Assembly: GCF_049532895.1 (NCBI RefSeq) | Contig: NZ_CP064031.1 | Location: forward strand, 4,588,001-4,652,000 | Source: Dyella_B acidisoli | Lineage (GTDB): Bacteria > Pseudomonadota > Gammaproteobacteria > Xanthomonadales > Rhodanobacteraceae | DNA: 64,000 nucleotides | Direction: 5' to 3' | Shown: positions 46,836 to 56,919 of the stretch, piece after piece | How the letters are laid out: each line of letters begins with the position of its first letter | How positions within the stretch are numbered: position 1 is the stretch's first letter | Notes under the pieces: model-generated | Told to the model about the DNA's origin: nothing | Databases searched by the model: none | The model's input: the letters and a program-made list of their open reading frames with translations, nothing else | Translations under genes and position numbers: made by a program

Positions 46836-47462
46836 CTAACTCGACGATGGAACACCGCCTTGCGGCGCGGATGGAGGTGGCGACGGCGCCGTTTGCGGCG
46901 CGCTCGCCGGCAAAGCGTTTTGCAATTGCTGCTTGGCTGCATCCAGCTCAGTAATCGCGCTCTGCAGCTGTTGCTGAAGACGCCCGAATGTCTGCTGGAA
47001 GTTCTGCTCCACCTCACTCTTTACGAGATTGGCGAGTCGATCAGCGATCTGCGACATGACCATGCCGCCGGCGCCTGGCATACCTTGTCCTGCTGCAGCC
47101 AATGCAGAAGGCCGCAAGTCGGCCAGCGTCCGCGCTGCCTGCACCACCCTGAGAATGGCTTGCTCCTCGCGCTCTTGCGCTTGCAACGCCTGCGTTGCCG
47201 TGCCCTGGATTCGTTGCAGCACGTTGCGAATGGCAGAATCGGCTCGCTGGTGCCCTTCCTTTACAGCCTGCGCCGCTTGCGCTCTTGCGTGCGCAGCAGG
47301 ATCACCGGACGGCACGGCACTTGCCGTCGCGACTGCGTTACTAGACATGTCATTTTGAAATTGCTCCAGCTCTTGCTCTTCCGCAGGTGTGAGAGGCCGT
47401 TTCAGCCATGCCTCGGCCACACGCCGCAGCGCGGCGGCTGTATCCGGTTGCGTCTGTGTCAT
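46836..47462 (-). CDS. Coiled-coil protein of the Reb-like operon, unknown function
   Basis: A 208-residue protein without a recognised domain. The N-terminus is acidic-helical (WLKRPLTPAEEQELEQFQND), the middle is a long Ala/Gln-rich helix region and the part around residues 140-185 is a strong predicted coiled-coil (LVKSEVEQNFQQTFGRLQQQ, LQSAITELDAAKQQLQNALP). The tail is Pro/Ser/Gln-rich. The gene lies between the PT-repeat Reb-like gene and rebB 2 with 28- and 78-base spacers, so it is part of the operon and may nucleate, cap or chaperone the ribbon. This role is inferred from context alone. Confidence 0.7.
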   Translation of the reverse strand: MTQTQPDTAAALRRVAEAWLKRPLTPAEEQELEQFQNDMSSNAVATASAVPSGDPAAHARAQAAQAVKEGHQRADSAIRNVLQRIQGTATQALQAQEREEQAILRVVQAARTLADLRPSALAAAGQGMPGAGGMVMSQIADRLANLVKSEVEQNFQQTFGRLQQQLQSAITELDAAKQQLQNALPASAPQTAPSPPPSAPQGGVPSSS

Positions 47463-47490
47463 AGCGTTGTTCCGTGCAAAGGTGATGACG

Positions 47491-48309
<819 letters not shown>

Positions 48310-48355
48310 GCGCTATTCCTCTTAACGGATGCCTGCAGTCAAGGCTCGCGCCCGG

Positions 48356-48589
48356 TCATGTTTCGCCGATCGCCATGATCAAAGCAGCGGCCTTCGACAC
48401 CACCGCGGTGGATATCTGATTGAGCGCTTGCTGACTCTGCACCGCGTTCTGCATGGAAAGGCCAGCCGAATGGCTGGCGACTTGATACAGCGAAGCAATG
48501 GCTTGCGCCGGCGCTTCGGCCACCACTTTGACGTTGGTCTGGGTGACTGCATCAGTGATCTGCGCGTTGACTGCCGTGACGTCCGCCAT
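48356..48589 (-). CDS. RebB-family R-body protein 3 (short)
   Basis: A 77-residue RebB homologue of the minimal length: VTAVNAQITDAVTQTNVKVV, then APAQAIASLYQVASHSAGLS and QSQQALNQISTAVVSKAAAL. It lacks the C-terminal extension seen in the other two RebB-type proteins of the operon. GAGGGG lies upstream of the ATG. It is the first structural gene after the sigma factor gene, with 72 bases between them, and the next gene encodes the PT-tract protein. Confidence 0.9.
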   Translation of the reverse strand: MADVTAVNAQITDAVTQTNVKVVAEAPAQAIASLYQVASHSAGLSMQNAVQSQQALNQISTAVVSKAAALIMAIGET

Positions 48590-48661
48590 GGAATGCCCCT
48601 CAAAGGATCGTGTGGAAGAAACGAATGGATGAAAGAACGATTCATCCGGTACTTCGTGAAC

Positions 48662-49279
48662 TCATCGACCGCAACGAATCGAACGCCGAGGGCGCCCACC
48701 CTCTTCCGCTGCCTGGCGCAATGTTCTGCGCAACAATTCGACGCGCTTGCGGGCTAGGCTTTCGTTGATGCGCAGTTCGCCGGCAATCGCTGCATACGGC
48801 AGCTCCTGCTCGAATTTCAAGGCGAAGAGATGACGCTTCTCGGCAGAAAGGCCATCGACCGTGGCCGCAATGGATGAAAGTGTTTCATTGAGCTCCACCA
48901 CACGCGCTGGCGATGGTGACGGCGCAGCGGCATTCATCGAATGGTCTTCGTCGATATCGGGTCCCGGCCGCATCACGCGACTTTCGCGATCGGCGTGCCG
49001 CACGCTGTCGAGAAAAACGTGATTGAGCACGATGAACATGAAGCCTTCCGGATTGCGAATGCGTGCCGGCATGCGACGCATGTAAAGCAGTGTCTTTAAG
49101 GCCGTATCGGCGACCAACTCTTCGGCAGCCGAGCGATCCCCCTTCATCAACTGCACGGCACGCCGTTCGAGATCGAAATGAATCGTGCGCCACGCACGTT
49201 CGAATGATTCATCGCCGTTACGTACCGCATCATTCGCACTTGAAGCTGATGACAATGTGTCGCCAATATCCTGGCTCAT
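48662..49279 (-). CDS. ECF-type RNA polymerase sigma factor of the Reb-like operon
   Basis: A 205-residue sigma factor. Region 2 is at about residues 38-100 (DRSAAEELVADTALKTLLYM in part, RNPEGFMFIVLNHVFLDSVR) and region 4 at about 135-195 (LSAEKRHLFALKFEQELPYA, INESLARKRVELLRRTLRQA). An acidic/Pro linker separates them. No anti-sigma gene is adjacent. Its place at the head of the operon suggests it directs its own transcription and that of the reb genes, as reported for other Reb clusters that carry sigma factors. A GC-rich hairpin lies near 49288-49312, just upstream. Confidence 0.87.
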   Translation of the reverse strand: MSQDIGDTLSSASSANDAVRNGDESFERAWRTIHFDLERRAVQLMKGDRSAAEELVADTALKTLLYMRRMPARIRNPEGFMFIVLNHVFLDSVRHADRESRVMRPGPDIDEDHSMNAAAPSPSPARVVELNETLSSIAATVDGLSAEKRHLFALKFEQELPYAAIAGELRINESLARKRVELLRRTLRQAAEEGGRPRRSIRCGR

Positions 49280-49547
49280 ATCCTTATCCCCTGCACTAAG
49301 GTGCGGGGAGATTGGCGATGAACCCTCTGGCGTCGCTGTTACTTGGGTGACATTCGCGTCACCATGATGGCAATCATGAAATTAGTTGCGGAGTCGACTC
49401 GAAAAAGTGACTTTTGGCGTGAAAAGCAGGTCATTTGTTCACGCAATGAACACGGACGTGCATGTAGGGCGGCGAACACTTTTCAGCACCAATCTGCTCA
49501 CAATCAGCACAAGCGCGATACAAGTTCGCATCATCAAAGCGTGCAGA

Positions 49548-50447
49548 TCAGAGCTGCTTGCCAATCACTTCCACCAACCAATCCACGAAGACACGCAGGC
49601 GCGCCGGCATCTGTCGATGCGGTGGATACAGCACGGTTACCGGCAACGTCGGCGGTGGCGTGGTAGGCAGAATTTCCTTGAGCTGTCCTTTGTTCAGTGC
49701 ATCGGCCACGCGATAACGTGGGAATTGCGCAATGCCCAGCCCTGCCTCGCAGCATCCACGATACGCTTCGACGCCGCTCACCGTTACACGCCCCGGCAAC
49801 ATCACTTCGCGTCGCTTGCGGCCCACCATGAACTCCAGTGGTTCGGTGCGATGCGTAGTCGGCGAGGCCCAGTTCACGGCGAAATGGCCGTTTTGCAGAT
49901 CCGCCAGCGTGCGCGGCATACCGTGTTTGCGCACATAGTTCGCACTGGCGGCGGTGACCTGATCCAGCGTGCCTACGCGCCTGCCAACCAGCCCGGAATC
50001 GGGCAAGCTACCGACACGCAACACGCAGTCGACGCCTTCGCGCAGCAAGTCGACAAAGTGATCGCCGGTGCCGATATCCAGTTCGAGCAGCGGATAGCGC
50101 GCAAAAAAGGCGGGCAGCGCAGGAATCAGCCACAGGCGTGCCATCTGCGTGGGCAGATCCACGCGCAAGCGTCCGCGCGGCTGTTCTGCGGCCTGGAGGA
50201 AATCCGTTTCCACCGCGTCCACGTCGGCAAGCAGGCGCACGCAATGGCTGTAATACGCTTCGCCTTCGCGACTGGTTCGCACGCGCCGCGTAGTCCGCTG
50301 CAACAGCTGCGCACCGAGCCGCGCTTCCAGGCGTTTGATGGTGTGGGTCACCGTCGCGCGCGGCAAATTCAGATCGTCCGCGGCAGCGGTGAAGCTGCCC
50401 AGTTCCACGATCCGCGTGAACAGTCGCATGGCGTCGAGGCGGTCCAT
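49548..50447 (-). CDS. LysR-family transcriptional regulator
   Basis: A 299-residue regulator with an N-terminal helix-turn-helix (MDRLDAMRLFTRIVELGSFT, LPRATVTHTIKRLEARLGAQ) and a periplasmic-binding-protein-like effector domain (residues about 90-295). It is divergent from the aldo/keto reductase gene, with 116 bases between the two starts, the usual layout when a LysR protein controls its neighbour. The effector is unknown. It belongs to the CrgA-like group of LysR regulators by its N-terminal wording. Confidence 0.93.
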   Translation of the reverse strand: MDRLDAMRLFTRIVELGSFTAAADDLNLPRATVTHTIKRLEARLGAQLLQRTTRRVRTSREGEAYYSHCVRLLADVDAVETDFLQAAEQPRGRLRVDLPTQMARLWLIPALPAFFARYPLLELDIGTGDHFVDLLREGVDCVLRVGSLPDSGLVGRRVGTLDQVTAASANYVRKHGMPRTLADLQNGHFAVNWASPTTHRTEPLEFMVGRKRREVMLPGRVTVSGVEAYRGCCEAGLGIAQFPRYRVADALNKGQLKEILPTTPPPTLPVTVLYPPHRQMPARLRVFVDWLVEVIGKQL

Positions 50448-50563
50448 GGATTGTTGATCCCCATGAAATGGTGAAGACCATTATTGAGCATTTATCGCAG
50501 CCTCGCATCGGCCCAAGATGAGTCGCTGTGCTCACCTATTCCCCCCACTACGAGGCGACATCC

Positions 50564-51556
50564 ATGCAGACACGCACTCTTGGCAAGAACGGCCCTCTCG
50601 TATCCGCCATCGGCCTCGGCTGCATGGGCATGAGCGAGTTCTATGGCTCACGCGACGATGCCGAATCCATCGCTACCCTTCACCATGCACTCGATCGCGG
50701 CATGAACTTGCTGGACACCGCCGACGTCTATGGCCCCCATACCAATGAGGAATTGGTCGGCAAGGCGATCAAAGGGCGTCGTGAGCAAGTGTTTCTGGCG
50801 ACGAAGTTCGGCATCGTGCGCGATCCAGCCAATCCGGCAATGCGCGGCGTCAACGGGCGACCGGAATATGTGCGAGCGAGTTGCGAGGCCAGCCTGAAAC
50901 GGCTTGGCGTGGACCACATTGATCTGTATTACCAGCATCGCGTGGATCCGAACGTGCCGATCGAGGAAACCGTGGGCGCGATGGCGGAACTGGTCACCGC
51001 CGGCAAGGTGCGTTACTTGGGCTTGTCTGAGGCTTCCGCGCAATCCATCGAACGCGCCAGCAAGGTGCATAAGATCACCGCACTGCAAAGCGAACTCTCG
51101 CTGTGGACGCGCGATCCGGAAGAGAACGGTTCGCTTGCAATGTGTCGCAAGCTGGGCATTGCGCTGGTCGCCTATTCGCCGCTGGGACGCGGTTTTCTCA
51201 CGGGCGCGATCACCAAGCCGGAGGATTTCGACGAGGATGATTTCCGCCGCACCAATCCGCGTTTCCAGGGCGAGAATTTCGCGCGCAATCTGCAACTGGT
51301 GAAACAGGTGGAAGCACTCGCTGCTGAAAAAGGCTGCACACCGGCGCAGCTTGCATTGGCCTGGGTAGTGGCGCAGGGGCAGGACATCGTGCCCATTCCG
51401 GGCACGCGTCGCAGCGCACGCCTGGATGAAAACATCGGCGCGCTCGATGTACGGCTGAGCGAGGAAGAGCTCGCATCGATCGATCGCATTTTTCCACCGG
51501 ACGCCATCGCTGGCGCACGCTACGCACCGGCAGGCATGGCTGCCATCGGCCGGTAA
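50564..51556 (+). CDS. Aldo/keto reductase
   Basis: A 330-residue NADPH-dependent oxidoreductase with a TIM-barrel fold. The ATG at 50564 has GAGG eight bases upstream. The catalytic tetrad is visible as Asp51 and Tyr56 (LDTADVYG), Lys81 (ATKFG) and the His in YYQHRVDP. The C-terminal cofactor loop IPGTRRSARLDENIGA is intact. The gene is divergent from a LysR gene and is followed seven bases later by a RidA-family gene, so the two form an operon for carbonyl and enamine/imine detoxification. Confidence 0.93.
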   Translation: MQTRTLGKNGPLVSAIGLGCMGMSEFYGSRDDAESIATLHHALDRGMNLLDTADVYGPHTNEELVGKAIKGRREQVFLATKFGIVRDPANPAMRGVNGRPEYVRASCEASLKRLGVDHIDLYYQHRVDPNVPIEETVGAMAELVTAGKVRYLGLSEASAQSIERASKVHKITALQSELSLWTRDPEENGSLAMCRKLGIALVAYSPLGRGFLTGAITKPEDFDEDDFRRTNPRFQGENFARNLQLVKQVEALAAEKGCTPAQLALAWVVAQGQDIVPIPGTRRSARLDENIGALDVRLSEEELASIDRIFPPDAIAGARYAPAGMAAIGR

Positions 51557-51562
51557 GCGGTC

Positions 51563-51958
51563 ATGAACACGATCCAGCGCATCCACCCCGAAACCGTGTT
51601 CGCCTTCCCGGGCATCCATGGGGGTGTCCGGGCCGGCAATCTGCTATTTGTGTCGGGCCAAGTGCCCTTGGGTCCATCCGGCGAACTAGTGGGCGTGGGC
51701 GATTTTCGCGCGCAGGCGGAGCAGGTATTCATCAATCTCGGTGAAGTGCTCGCTGCCGGTGGCAGCGGGTTCGAGCGGATCGTGAAGCTCACCGCATTTT
51801 TCGTGGATATCGCACGCGATCTACCTGCGTACCGCGAGGTGCGCGACCAGTTCATCGACGCGGAGCATGCTTGCGCGAGCTCGGCTGTGCAGGTGAGCCG
51901 GTTGTTTCATCCATCGGTGTGGTTGGAGGTGGAGGCTATCGCGGTTTGCGAAGGGTGA
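51563..51958 (+). CDS. RidA-family enamine/imine deaminase
   Basis: A 131-residue protein of the RidA (YjgF/YER057c) family. The family features FVSGQVPLGPSGELVGVGDF and the active-site Arg region VSRLFHPSVWLEVEAIA are recognisable. RidA proteins hydrolyse reactive 2-aminoacrylate-type enamines. The gene begins six bases after the aldo/keto reductase stop codon, so the two are co-translated. Beyond it lies copy B of the large palindromic element. Confidence 0.9.
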   Translation: MNTIQRIHPETVFAFPGIHGGVRAGNLLFVSGQVPLGPSGELVGVGDFRAQAEQVFINLGEVLAAGGSGFERIVKLTAFFVDIARDLPAYREVRDQFIDAEHACASSAVQVSRLFHPSVWLEVEAIAVCEG

Positions 51959-51967
51959 TGGCGTGTG

Positions 51968-52558
51968 CCCCTTTCCCCTTTGGGCCTGATTAGCGTTTCG
52001 CCTCAGGTAGGTGTCTCGTTTGTTGGGACATTGCCTGCGGCGCTTTCGGTCCCTAAAGGGCCCGAGTCACTTTTCTTTGCGGGCCCAAAGAAAAGCAACC
52101 CAAAGAAATGGCCTAACAGGCTCACAGCATGGGTAGGGTAAAAGCCTGAACGTGTATGGCTAGATAGTTGGTTGGTCGCCCAAGGTTCTACGCCCCCGCT
52201 ATACCGCGAGGCGGCGAAGCGCTGAGGACTTAAAGCAGATCGGGCAGATCTCAGCGAAGCTCAACCCGTCGGAGGGCGCGCTTTAAGCCCTCAATGCTTC
52301 GACGCCTCGCGGTATAGCGGCGCGGTGGAAGCTTGGCCCGCCAACGATCAAAGCAGGGCGTCATCGTTCAGGCTTGTAACTTGGATGCGCCATGAGCTCT
52401 TCAGGCCATTTCTTTGGGTTACTTTTCTTTGGGCCAGCAAAGAAAAGTGACTCGGGCCCTTTAGGGACCGAAAGCTCCGAAAGCGCCGCAGGCAATGCCA
52501 CAACAACACGACATGCCCACCTGAGGCGAAACGCTAATCAGGCCCAAAGGAGAGAGGG
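51968..52558. repeat. Large palindromic element, copy B (about 590 bp)
   Basis: The same element as copy A at 45362-45946, in opposite orientation; the doubled CTTTCGGAG-type motif lies in its right arm (about 52468-52485). Terminal inverted repeats at 51983-52005 and 52521-52543 match those of copy A. The inner stem (CCGCTATACCGCGAGGCG type) is at about 52196-52320. It ends 29 bases before the queF ATG and so has displaced or replaced the queF upstream region. Confidence 0.93.
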
Positions 52559-52586
52559 ACCCACCGTCCCGCATTACAATGCCCCC

Positions 52587-53411
52587 ATGAGCACCCCCGA
52601 ACACTCCCCGCTCGGCAAGCACACCGCCTACGCCGACCGCTACGATCCTTCCCTGCTGTTCCCGATCCCCCGCCAAGCCAAGCGCGATGAAATCGGCGTG
52701 AGCGAACCGCTGCCCTTCCAGGGTATGGATATCTGGAACGCCTATGAGTTGTCGTGGCTGGACATGCGCGGCAAACCGATGGTGGGCGTGGCGGAGTTCC
52801 ACGTGCCGGCGCATTCGCCGAACATCATCGAATCCAAATCCTTCAAGCTGTATCTAAACGGGTTCGCGCAAGAGCCGCTAGCCAACGTGGCGGCGCTTAC
52901 TGCGCTGCTGCAACAAGATCTCACGCGCGCGGCTGGCACTGTGGTGACAGTAATAATCCGCTCGCCACGCGCCGCACAGCATGGGTTCGCCGATTTGGCG
53001 GGCGAGTCGATCGACGGTTTGCCGGTGACCATCGATCATTACGGCCCGCCCAGGGCCGAGTATCTGCAGGCCGATACCAAGGCCGAAGTGGTGGAAGAAA
53101 CACTGGTCTCCGATCTGCTGCGTTCCAACTGCCCGGTCACCGGCCAGCCCGATTGGGGCAGCGTGCAGATCACTTACCGTGGCGCACCCATCGATCGCGA
53201 AGGGCTGCTGCGATATCTGGTGTCGTTCCGCACACACAACGAATTCCACGAGCAATGCGTAGAGCGCATCTTCATCGATGTGATGAAACATTGCGCACCG
53301 GAACGGCTGAGCGTGTACGCGCGCTATACCCGCCGTGGCGGACTGGATATCAACCCATTTCGCAGTACGGAGAAGAGCCTGCCGGACAACGCTCGCGGGG
53401 CACGTCAATAA
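52587..53411 (+). CDS. queF: NADPH-dependent 7-cyano-7-deazaguanine reductase
   Basis: A 274-residue bimodular QueF, the long form found in Gammaproteobacteria, which reduces preQ0 to preQ1 in queuosine synthesis. The ATG at 52587 is chosen; the open frame continues upstream into the repeat element, but that part is not QueF. The QueF motif ESKSFK is at residues 82-87, the catalytic Cys is Cys182 in NCPVTGQPD and the general acid is Asp189. The downstream segment FHEQCVERIFID is typical. The promoter must be within the end of the repeat or in the remaining 29 bases. Confidence 0.96.
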   Translation: MSTPEHSPLGKHTAYADRYDPSLLFPIPRQAKRDEIGVSEPLPFQGMDIWNAYELSWLDMRGKPMVGVAEFHVPAHSPNIIESKSFKLYLNGFAQEPLANVAALTALLQQDLTRAAGTVVTVIIRSPRAAQHGFADLAGESIDGLPVTIDHYGPPRAEYLQADTKAEVVEETLVSDLLRSNCPVTGQPDWGSVQITYRGAPIDREGLLRYLVSFRTHNEFHEQCVERIFIDVMKHCAPERLSVYARYTRRGGLDINPFRSTEKSLPDNARGARQ

Positions 53412-53538
53412 AGGTTCCAAGCGGTTACACTCTGCGCCCCCGGTCATCGGCACTTCAGATCGCGGGCGCTAGCCTTGGCAGTTGCCCCGATACGCCGGTC
53501 TCCCGGTAACGTTTCTTATTCATCTCGGAATCCCGCCC

Positions 53539-54150
53539 ATGAAACTTTCCGCACGTTCCGCCGCCCTTTACAGCGTGACATTTGCTGGCCTGCTGGCACT
53601 CAGCGCCTGCGGCAAGAACGAGCAGCAGCCAGCAAACCAGCCGGCTGCCTCCAGCACCGCACCGGCCCCGGCCAGCACGGCTGCAAAACCGGCGCCGAGC
53701 GCTACCGCCGCCGCACCTGCATCTACGGGCACGGCTGCTGCCCCTGCCGCCACACCGGCTCCCGCCAGCACCGCAGCGGCCACCCCCGCCGCGCCTGCTG
53801 CTGCCGAAGGCTTCCAGGTGAGCACGGTCACGCTAGGTGATGTCGTCACCAACGATCACAAGGTGAAGAAGGAAGTGACCACCTTCTCGCCGAGCCAGAA
53901 GACCATCTACGCAAGCGTGGACACCACCGGCAGCACGCCGGGCGCCACGATCAATGCGAAGTGGAGCTACCTCGAAGGCAACGGCCAGGTGGTGACCAGC
54001 ACCAGCCAGTCGATCATCGCCGATGGCCCCGCCACCACCACCTTCCGCGTGCAGAATCCCAACCTGTGGCCGGAAGGCAAGTACAAGGTGGATATCTCGG
54101 TGGACGGCAAGCAGGCTGCCAGCAAGAACTTCGAAGTAAAGAAGAGCTGA
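53539..54150 (+). CDS. Ala/Pro-rich lipoprotein
   Basis: A 203-residue lipoprotein. The lipobox LSAC ends at Cys24, so it is lipidated and attached to a membrane. The ATG at 53539 is used because it gives this signal peptide. A low-complexity Ala/Pro/Thr-rich spacer (about residues 30-95) is followed by a globular C-terminal domain of about 100 residues (FQVSTVTLGDVVTNDHKVKK, WPEGKYKVDISVDGKQAASK), which has an immunoglobulin-like beta pattern. Function unknown. A strong terminator follows. Confidence 0.8.
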   Translation: MKLSARSAALYSVTFAGLLALSACGKNEQQPANQPAASSTAPAPASTAAKPAPSATAAAPASTGTAAAPAATPAPASTAAATPAAPAAAEGFQVSTVTLGDVVTNDHKVKKEVTTFSPSQKTIYASVDTTGSTPGATINAKWSYLEGNGQVVTSTSQSIIADGPATTTFRVQNPNLWPEGKYKVDISVDGKQAASKNFEVKKS

Positions 54151-54174
54151 GCCTTACCAGCTTGATGTATATCG

Positions 54175-54205
54175 GGGCGCTCCATCTCGGAGCGCCCTTT
54201 GTTTT
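54175..54205 (+). terminator. Intrinsic terminator after the lipoprotein gene
   Basis: A perfect 7-bp stem GGGCGCT and AGCGCCC with a 9-base loop, followed by TTTGTTTT. Confidence 0.9.
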
Positions 54206-54234
54206 GATCGGAACGTGTCATCGACACGTCCGCG

Positions 54235-56919
54235 ATGGCACAGGGTCGCAAGTTATTACCTGTCATGCCGGCTATGGCACCATCGCGGTCTGGGGAATCG
54301 AGAGGCAGTGGCAACGTGGAGCAACAAGGCGGGGCCGAAGTCCTTAGCCAAGAAGACGCCCTGAGCCGACCGGGTCCGGTATGGCTGCGTCGATTCGGCG
54401 GTCCCGCACTGTCAGTGCTGATGCTGTGCCTGGCGCTGTGGGCGCTGTACCGGTTGGCCGGCGAAGTAAGCTACCACCAGGTTGGCGAATACATGCATCG
54501 CCTGCGGCGCGGACGCATCGGCCAGGCGATCGTGCTTACTGCGCTCGGCTATGCGGTGATGCCGCTGTACGACTTGTTTGCGTTGAGCGCGATCGGCCGC
54601 TCGTTGCCGAAGCCACGCGTGGCGTTGATCTCCTTCATCAGCTATGCCTTCAGCAACACGCTGGGCATGGCGATGCTGGTGTCGGGTTCCATTCGCTACC
54701 GCTTCTATATCCAGGCCGGCCTGTCGACCATGGACGTGGCCAAAGTGGTGCTCTATTGCACACTCAGCTTCTGGCTGGGTCTGTTTACGATCACCGGCGT
54801 CACGCTGCTGACAGTGCCGATTCCACTGGGACTGCCGCTTTCCCACATGCGTCTACTGCTGGGTGCGGTGCTCACACTGATTCCGTTGCTGTGGTTAGTA
54901 GCCAGTGCATCGATCCGCCGTCCGATCAAGCTGTGGCGCTGGGAGCTGCGCTTGCCGCCACTTTCGGTAGGACTGCGCCAGGTATTCGTCGGCGCGCTCG
55001 ACTGGGGTCTGGCCGGTGCCGTGCTGTATGCGCTGATGCCGGATTCGCTCGCGCTGCACTTCGGTTCGTTCTTGGCGATTTTCGCCTTGGCACAGATCGC
55101 CGGTTTGATCAGCCATGTGCCTGGTGGTCTTGGCGTATTCGAAGCGGTGATGCTCGCGGGCTTCGGCGCCACCGGCAATCAAGCGTTGTCCGCGCCGATC
55201 CTGGGCGCACTCGCTGCGTATCGCGGCGTGTATTACTTGTTGCCGCTATTGGCGGCGACGGTGGCGGTGGTGATTCGCGAGGCGCGTGGATTGCGCCAGG
55301 CTGCCCTTCTCTCACCGTGGTTCAACGGCATCCTCCCGCCGTTCTTTGCAGGACTCACACTGGTATCCGGTGCGGTGTTGCTGTTCTCCGGCGCTACCGC
55401 TGTGCTGCCGGGTCGCCTGGAATTGCTGAGCGATCTGCTGCCGCTGCCGGTGATGGAGATTTCGCATTTCCTCAACAGCGTGATCGGCATGTCGTTGCTG
55501 ATCCTCGCGCGCGGCTTGCAGCGTCGTCTCGATGCAGCCTACTGGTTGACGCTGGTGTTGCTGGTCGCTGGTGCGGTGGCTTCGCTGCTGAAGGGCATCG
55601 ATTACGAAGAAGCAGGCTTGCTGATCTTGCTTGCCGTAGCCCTGGCGCCTGCGCATCGATTGTTTTATCGCCGCGCGTCGATGTTCGACATCACCTTCTC
55701 GTTCGGCTGGGTGCTCGCGTGTGCAACGGTGCTCGGCTGCACGGTGTGGCTGGTGCTCTTCAGCTATCAGCACGTGGAATATCGCAACGACCTGTGGTGG
55801 CAATTCAGTTTCTATCACGGCAACGCGCCGCGTGCCTTGCGTGCACTGGTTGGTGCGACGGGTGTAGCGTTTCTGTTCGCACTCACCACCTTGATCCGTT
55901 CGGCGCGCCAACGCGCCACTCTTCCCGATGAAGACCAACTCACGCGTGCGCTGCCGCTGATCAAGCATTTCCCATCGGCCCAGGCGCATCTTGCGCTGAT
56001 GGGCGACAAGAGCCTGCTGTTCGATGAGGAAAGCAAGGCCTTCATCATGTATGGCATCGAAGGGCGCAGCTGGGTGGCGATGGGCGATCCGGTGGGGCGT
56101 GACGATCGTGCACGGCAGGAACTGGTATGGACCTTCCGCGAACGCTGCGAACGCGGCGGCGGCTGGCCGGTGTTCTACCAGGTGAATCCTGACGATCTGG
56201 ATCTGTATCTCGAAGTGGGCATGAGCTTGCTCAAGATCGGCGAAGAAGCGCGCGTTCGACTGGAACAGTTCAACCTCGATGGCAAGTCGAAGAAGGTATT
56301 GCGCAATACCGTGAACAAGCTGGTGCGCGAAGGCATACGCCTGGAGATCGTGCCGATTGAGCAGGTATCTGCCCTGCTACCGCAATTGAAACCGATCTCC
56401 GACGCATGGCTGCGTGAGAAGCGTGTGCGCGAAAAAGGGTTCTCGCTCGGCGCCTTCGACGAACGCTATCTCGTGCGCACGCCCATGGCGGTGGTGTGGC
56501 AGAACGACAAACCGGTGGCGTTCGCCAATCTGTTCCTCACCGACAGCATGGACGAAGCCTCGGTCGACCTGATGCGCTATCTGCCCGACGCACCACCGGG
56601 GCTGATGGATTACCTGTTCGTGGAGCTGATGCAGTGGTCCAAGGCGCAGGGCTATCGCTGGTTCAATCTCGGCATGGCGCCGCTGTCCGGCCTGCAGAGC
56701 CGCCGCCAGGCGCCGCTGTGGAACCGCTTCGGCGCGCTCATCTTCGGTCGTGGCGCGCGCTTCTATAATTTCCAGGGCCTGCACCGCTACAAGGACAAGT
56801 TCGACCCGGAATGGGAGCCGCGGTACCTGGCGGCCCCGGGCGGCATTGCGCTGCCGGTGGTGCTCACCAATGTTGCCAGCCTGATTTCGGGCGGCCTTAG
56901 CGGAGTTGTGCGTCGATGA
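54235..56919 (+). CDS. mprF: MprF: lysylphosphatidylglycerol synthase/flippase
   Basis: An 894-residue bifunctional protein. The N-terminal two thirds have about 14 transmembrane helices (the flippase), and the C-terminal third is the cytoplasmic synthase domain (DUF2156-like; LIKHFPSAQAHLALMGDKSL and KAFIMYGIEGRSWVAMGDPV in part, then FNLGMAPLSGLQSRRQAPLW). It transfers lysine from Lys-tRNA to phosphatidylglycerol and flips the product to the outer leaflet, giving resistance to cationic peptides and acid. Start choice is uncertain: in-frame ATGs at 54265 and 54274 are alternatives and no strong ribosome site is visible. The last four bases overlap the next gene (ATGA). Confidence 0.93.
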   Translation: MAQGRKLLPVMPAMAPSRSGESRGSGNVEQQGGAEVLSQEDALSRPGPVWLRRFGGPALSVLMLCLALWALYRLAGEVSYHQVGEYMHRLRRGRIGQAIVLTALGYAVMPLYDLFALSAIGRSLPKPRVALISFISYAFSNTLGMAMLVSGSIRYRFYIQAGLSTMDVAKVVLYCTLSFWLGLFTITGVTLLTVPIPLGLPLSHMRLLLGAVLTLIPLLWLVASASIRRPIKLWRWELRLPPLSVGLRQVFVGALDWGLAGAVLYALMPDSLALHFGSFLAIFALAQIAGLISHVPGGLGVFEAVMLAGFGATGNQALSAPILGALAAYRGVYYLLPLLAATVAVVIREARGLRQAALLSPWFNGILPPFFAGLTLVSGAVLLFSGATAVLPGRLELLSDLLPLPVMEISHFLNSVIGMSLLILARGLQRRLDAAYWLTLVLLVAGAVASLLKGIDYEEAGLLILLAVALAPAHRLFYRRASMFDITFSFGWVLACATVLGCTVWLVLFSYQHVEYRNDLWWQFSFYHGNAPRALRALVGATGVAFLFALTTLIRSARQRATLPDEDQLTRALPLIKHFPSAQAHLALMGDKSLLFDEESKAFIMYGIEGRSWVAMGDPVGRDDRARQELVWTFRERCERGGGWPVFYQVNPDDLDLYLEVGMSLLKIGEEARVRLEQFNLDGKSKKVLRNTVNKLVREGIRLEIVPIEQVSALLPQLKPISDAWLREKRVREKGFSLGAFDERYLVRTPMAVVWQNDKPVAFANLFLTDSMDEASVDLMRYLPDAPPGLMDYLFVELMQWSKAQGYRWFNLGMAPLSGLQSRRQAPLWNRFGALIFGRGARFYNFQGLHRYKDKFDPEWEPRYLAAPGGIALPVVLTNVASLISGGLSGVVRR

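Noticed and set aside
52392..52586. An open frame continuous with queF that begins inside the palindromic element
   Set aside because: The 65 extra codons translate repeat DNA, match no part of QueF, and the ATG at 52587 gives the normal QueF N-terminus.
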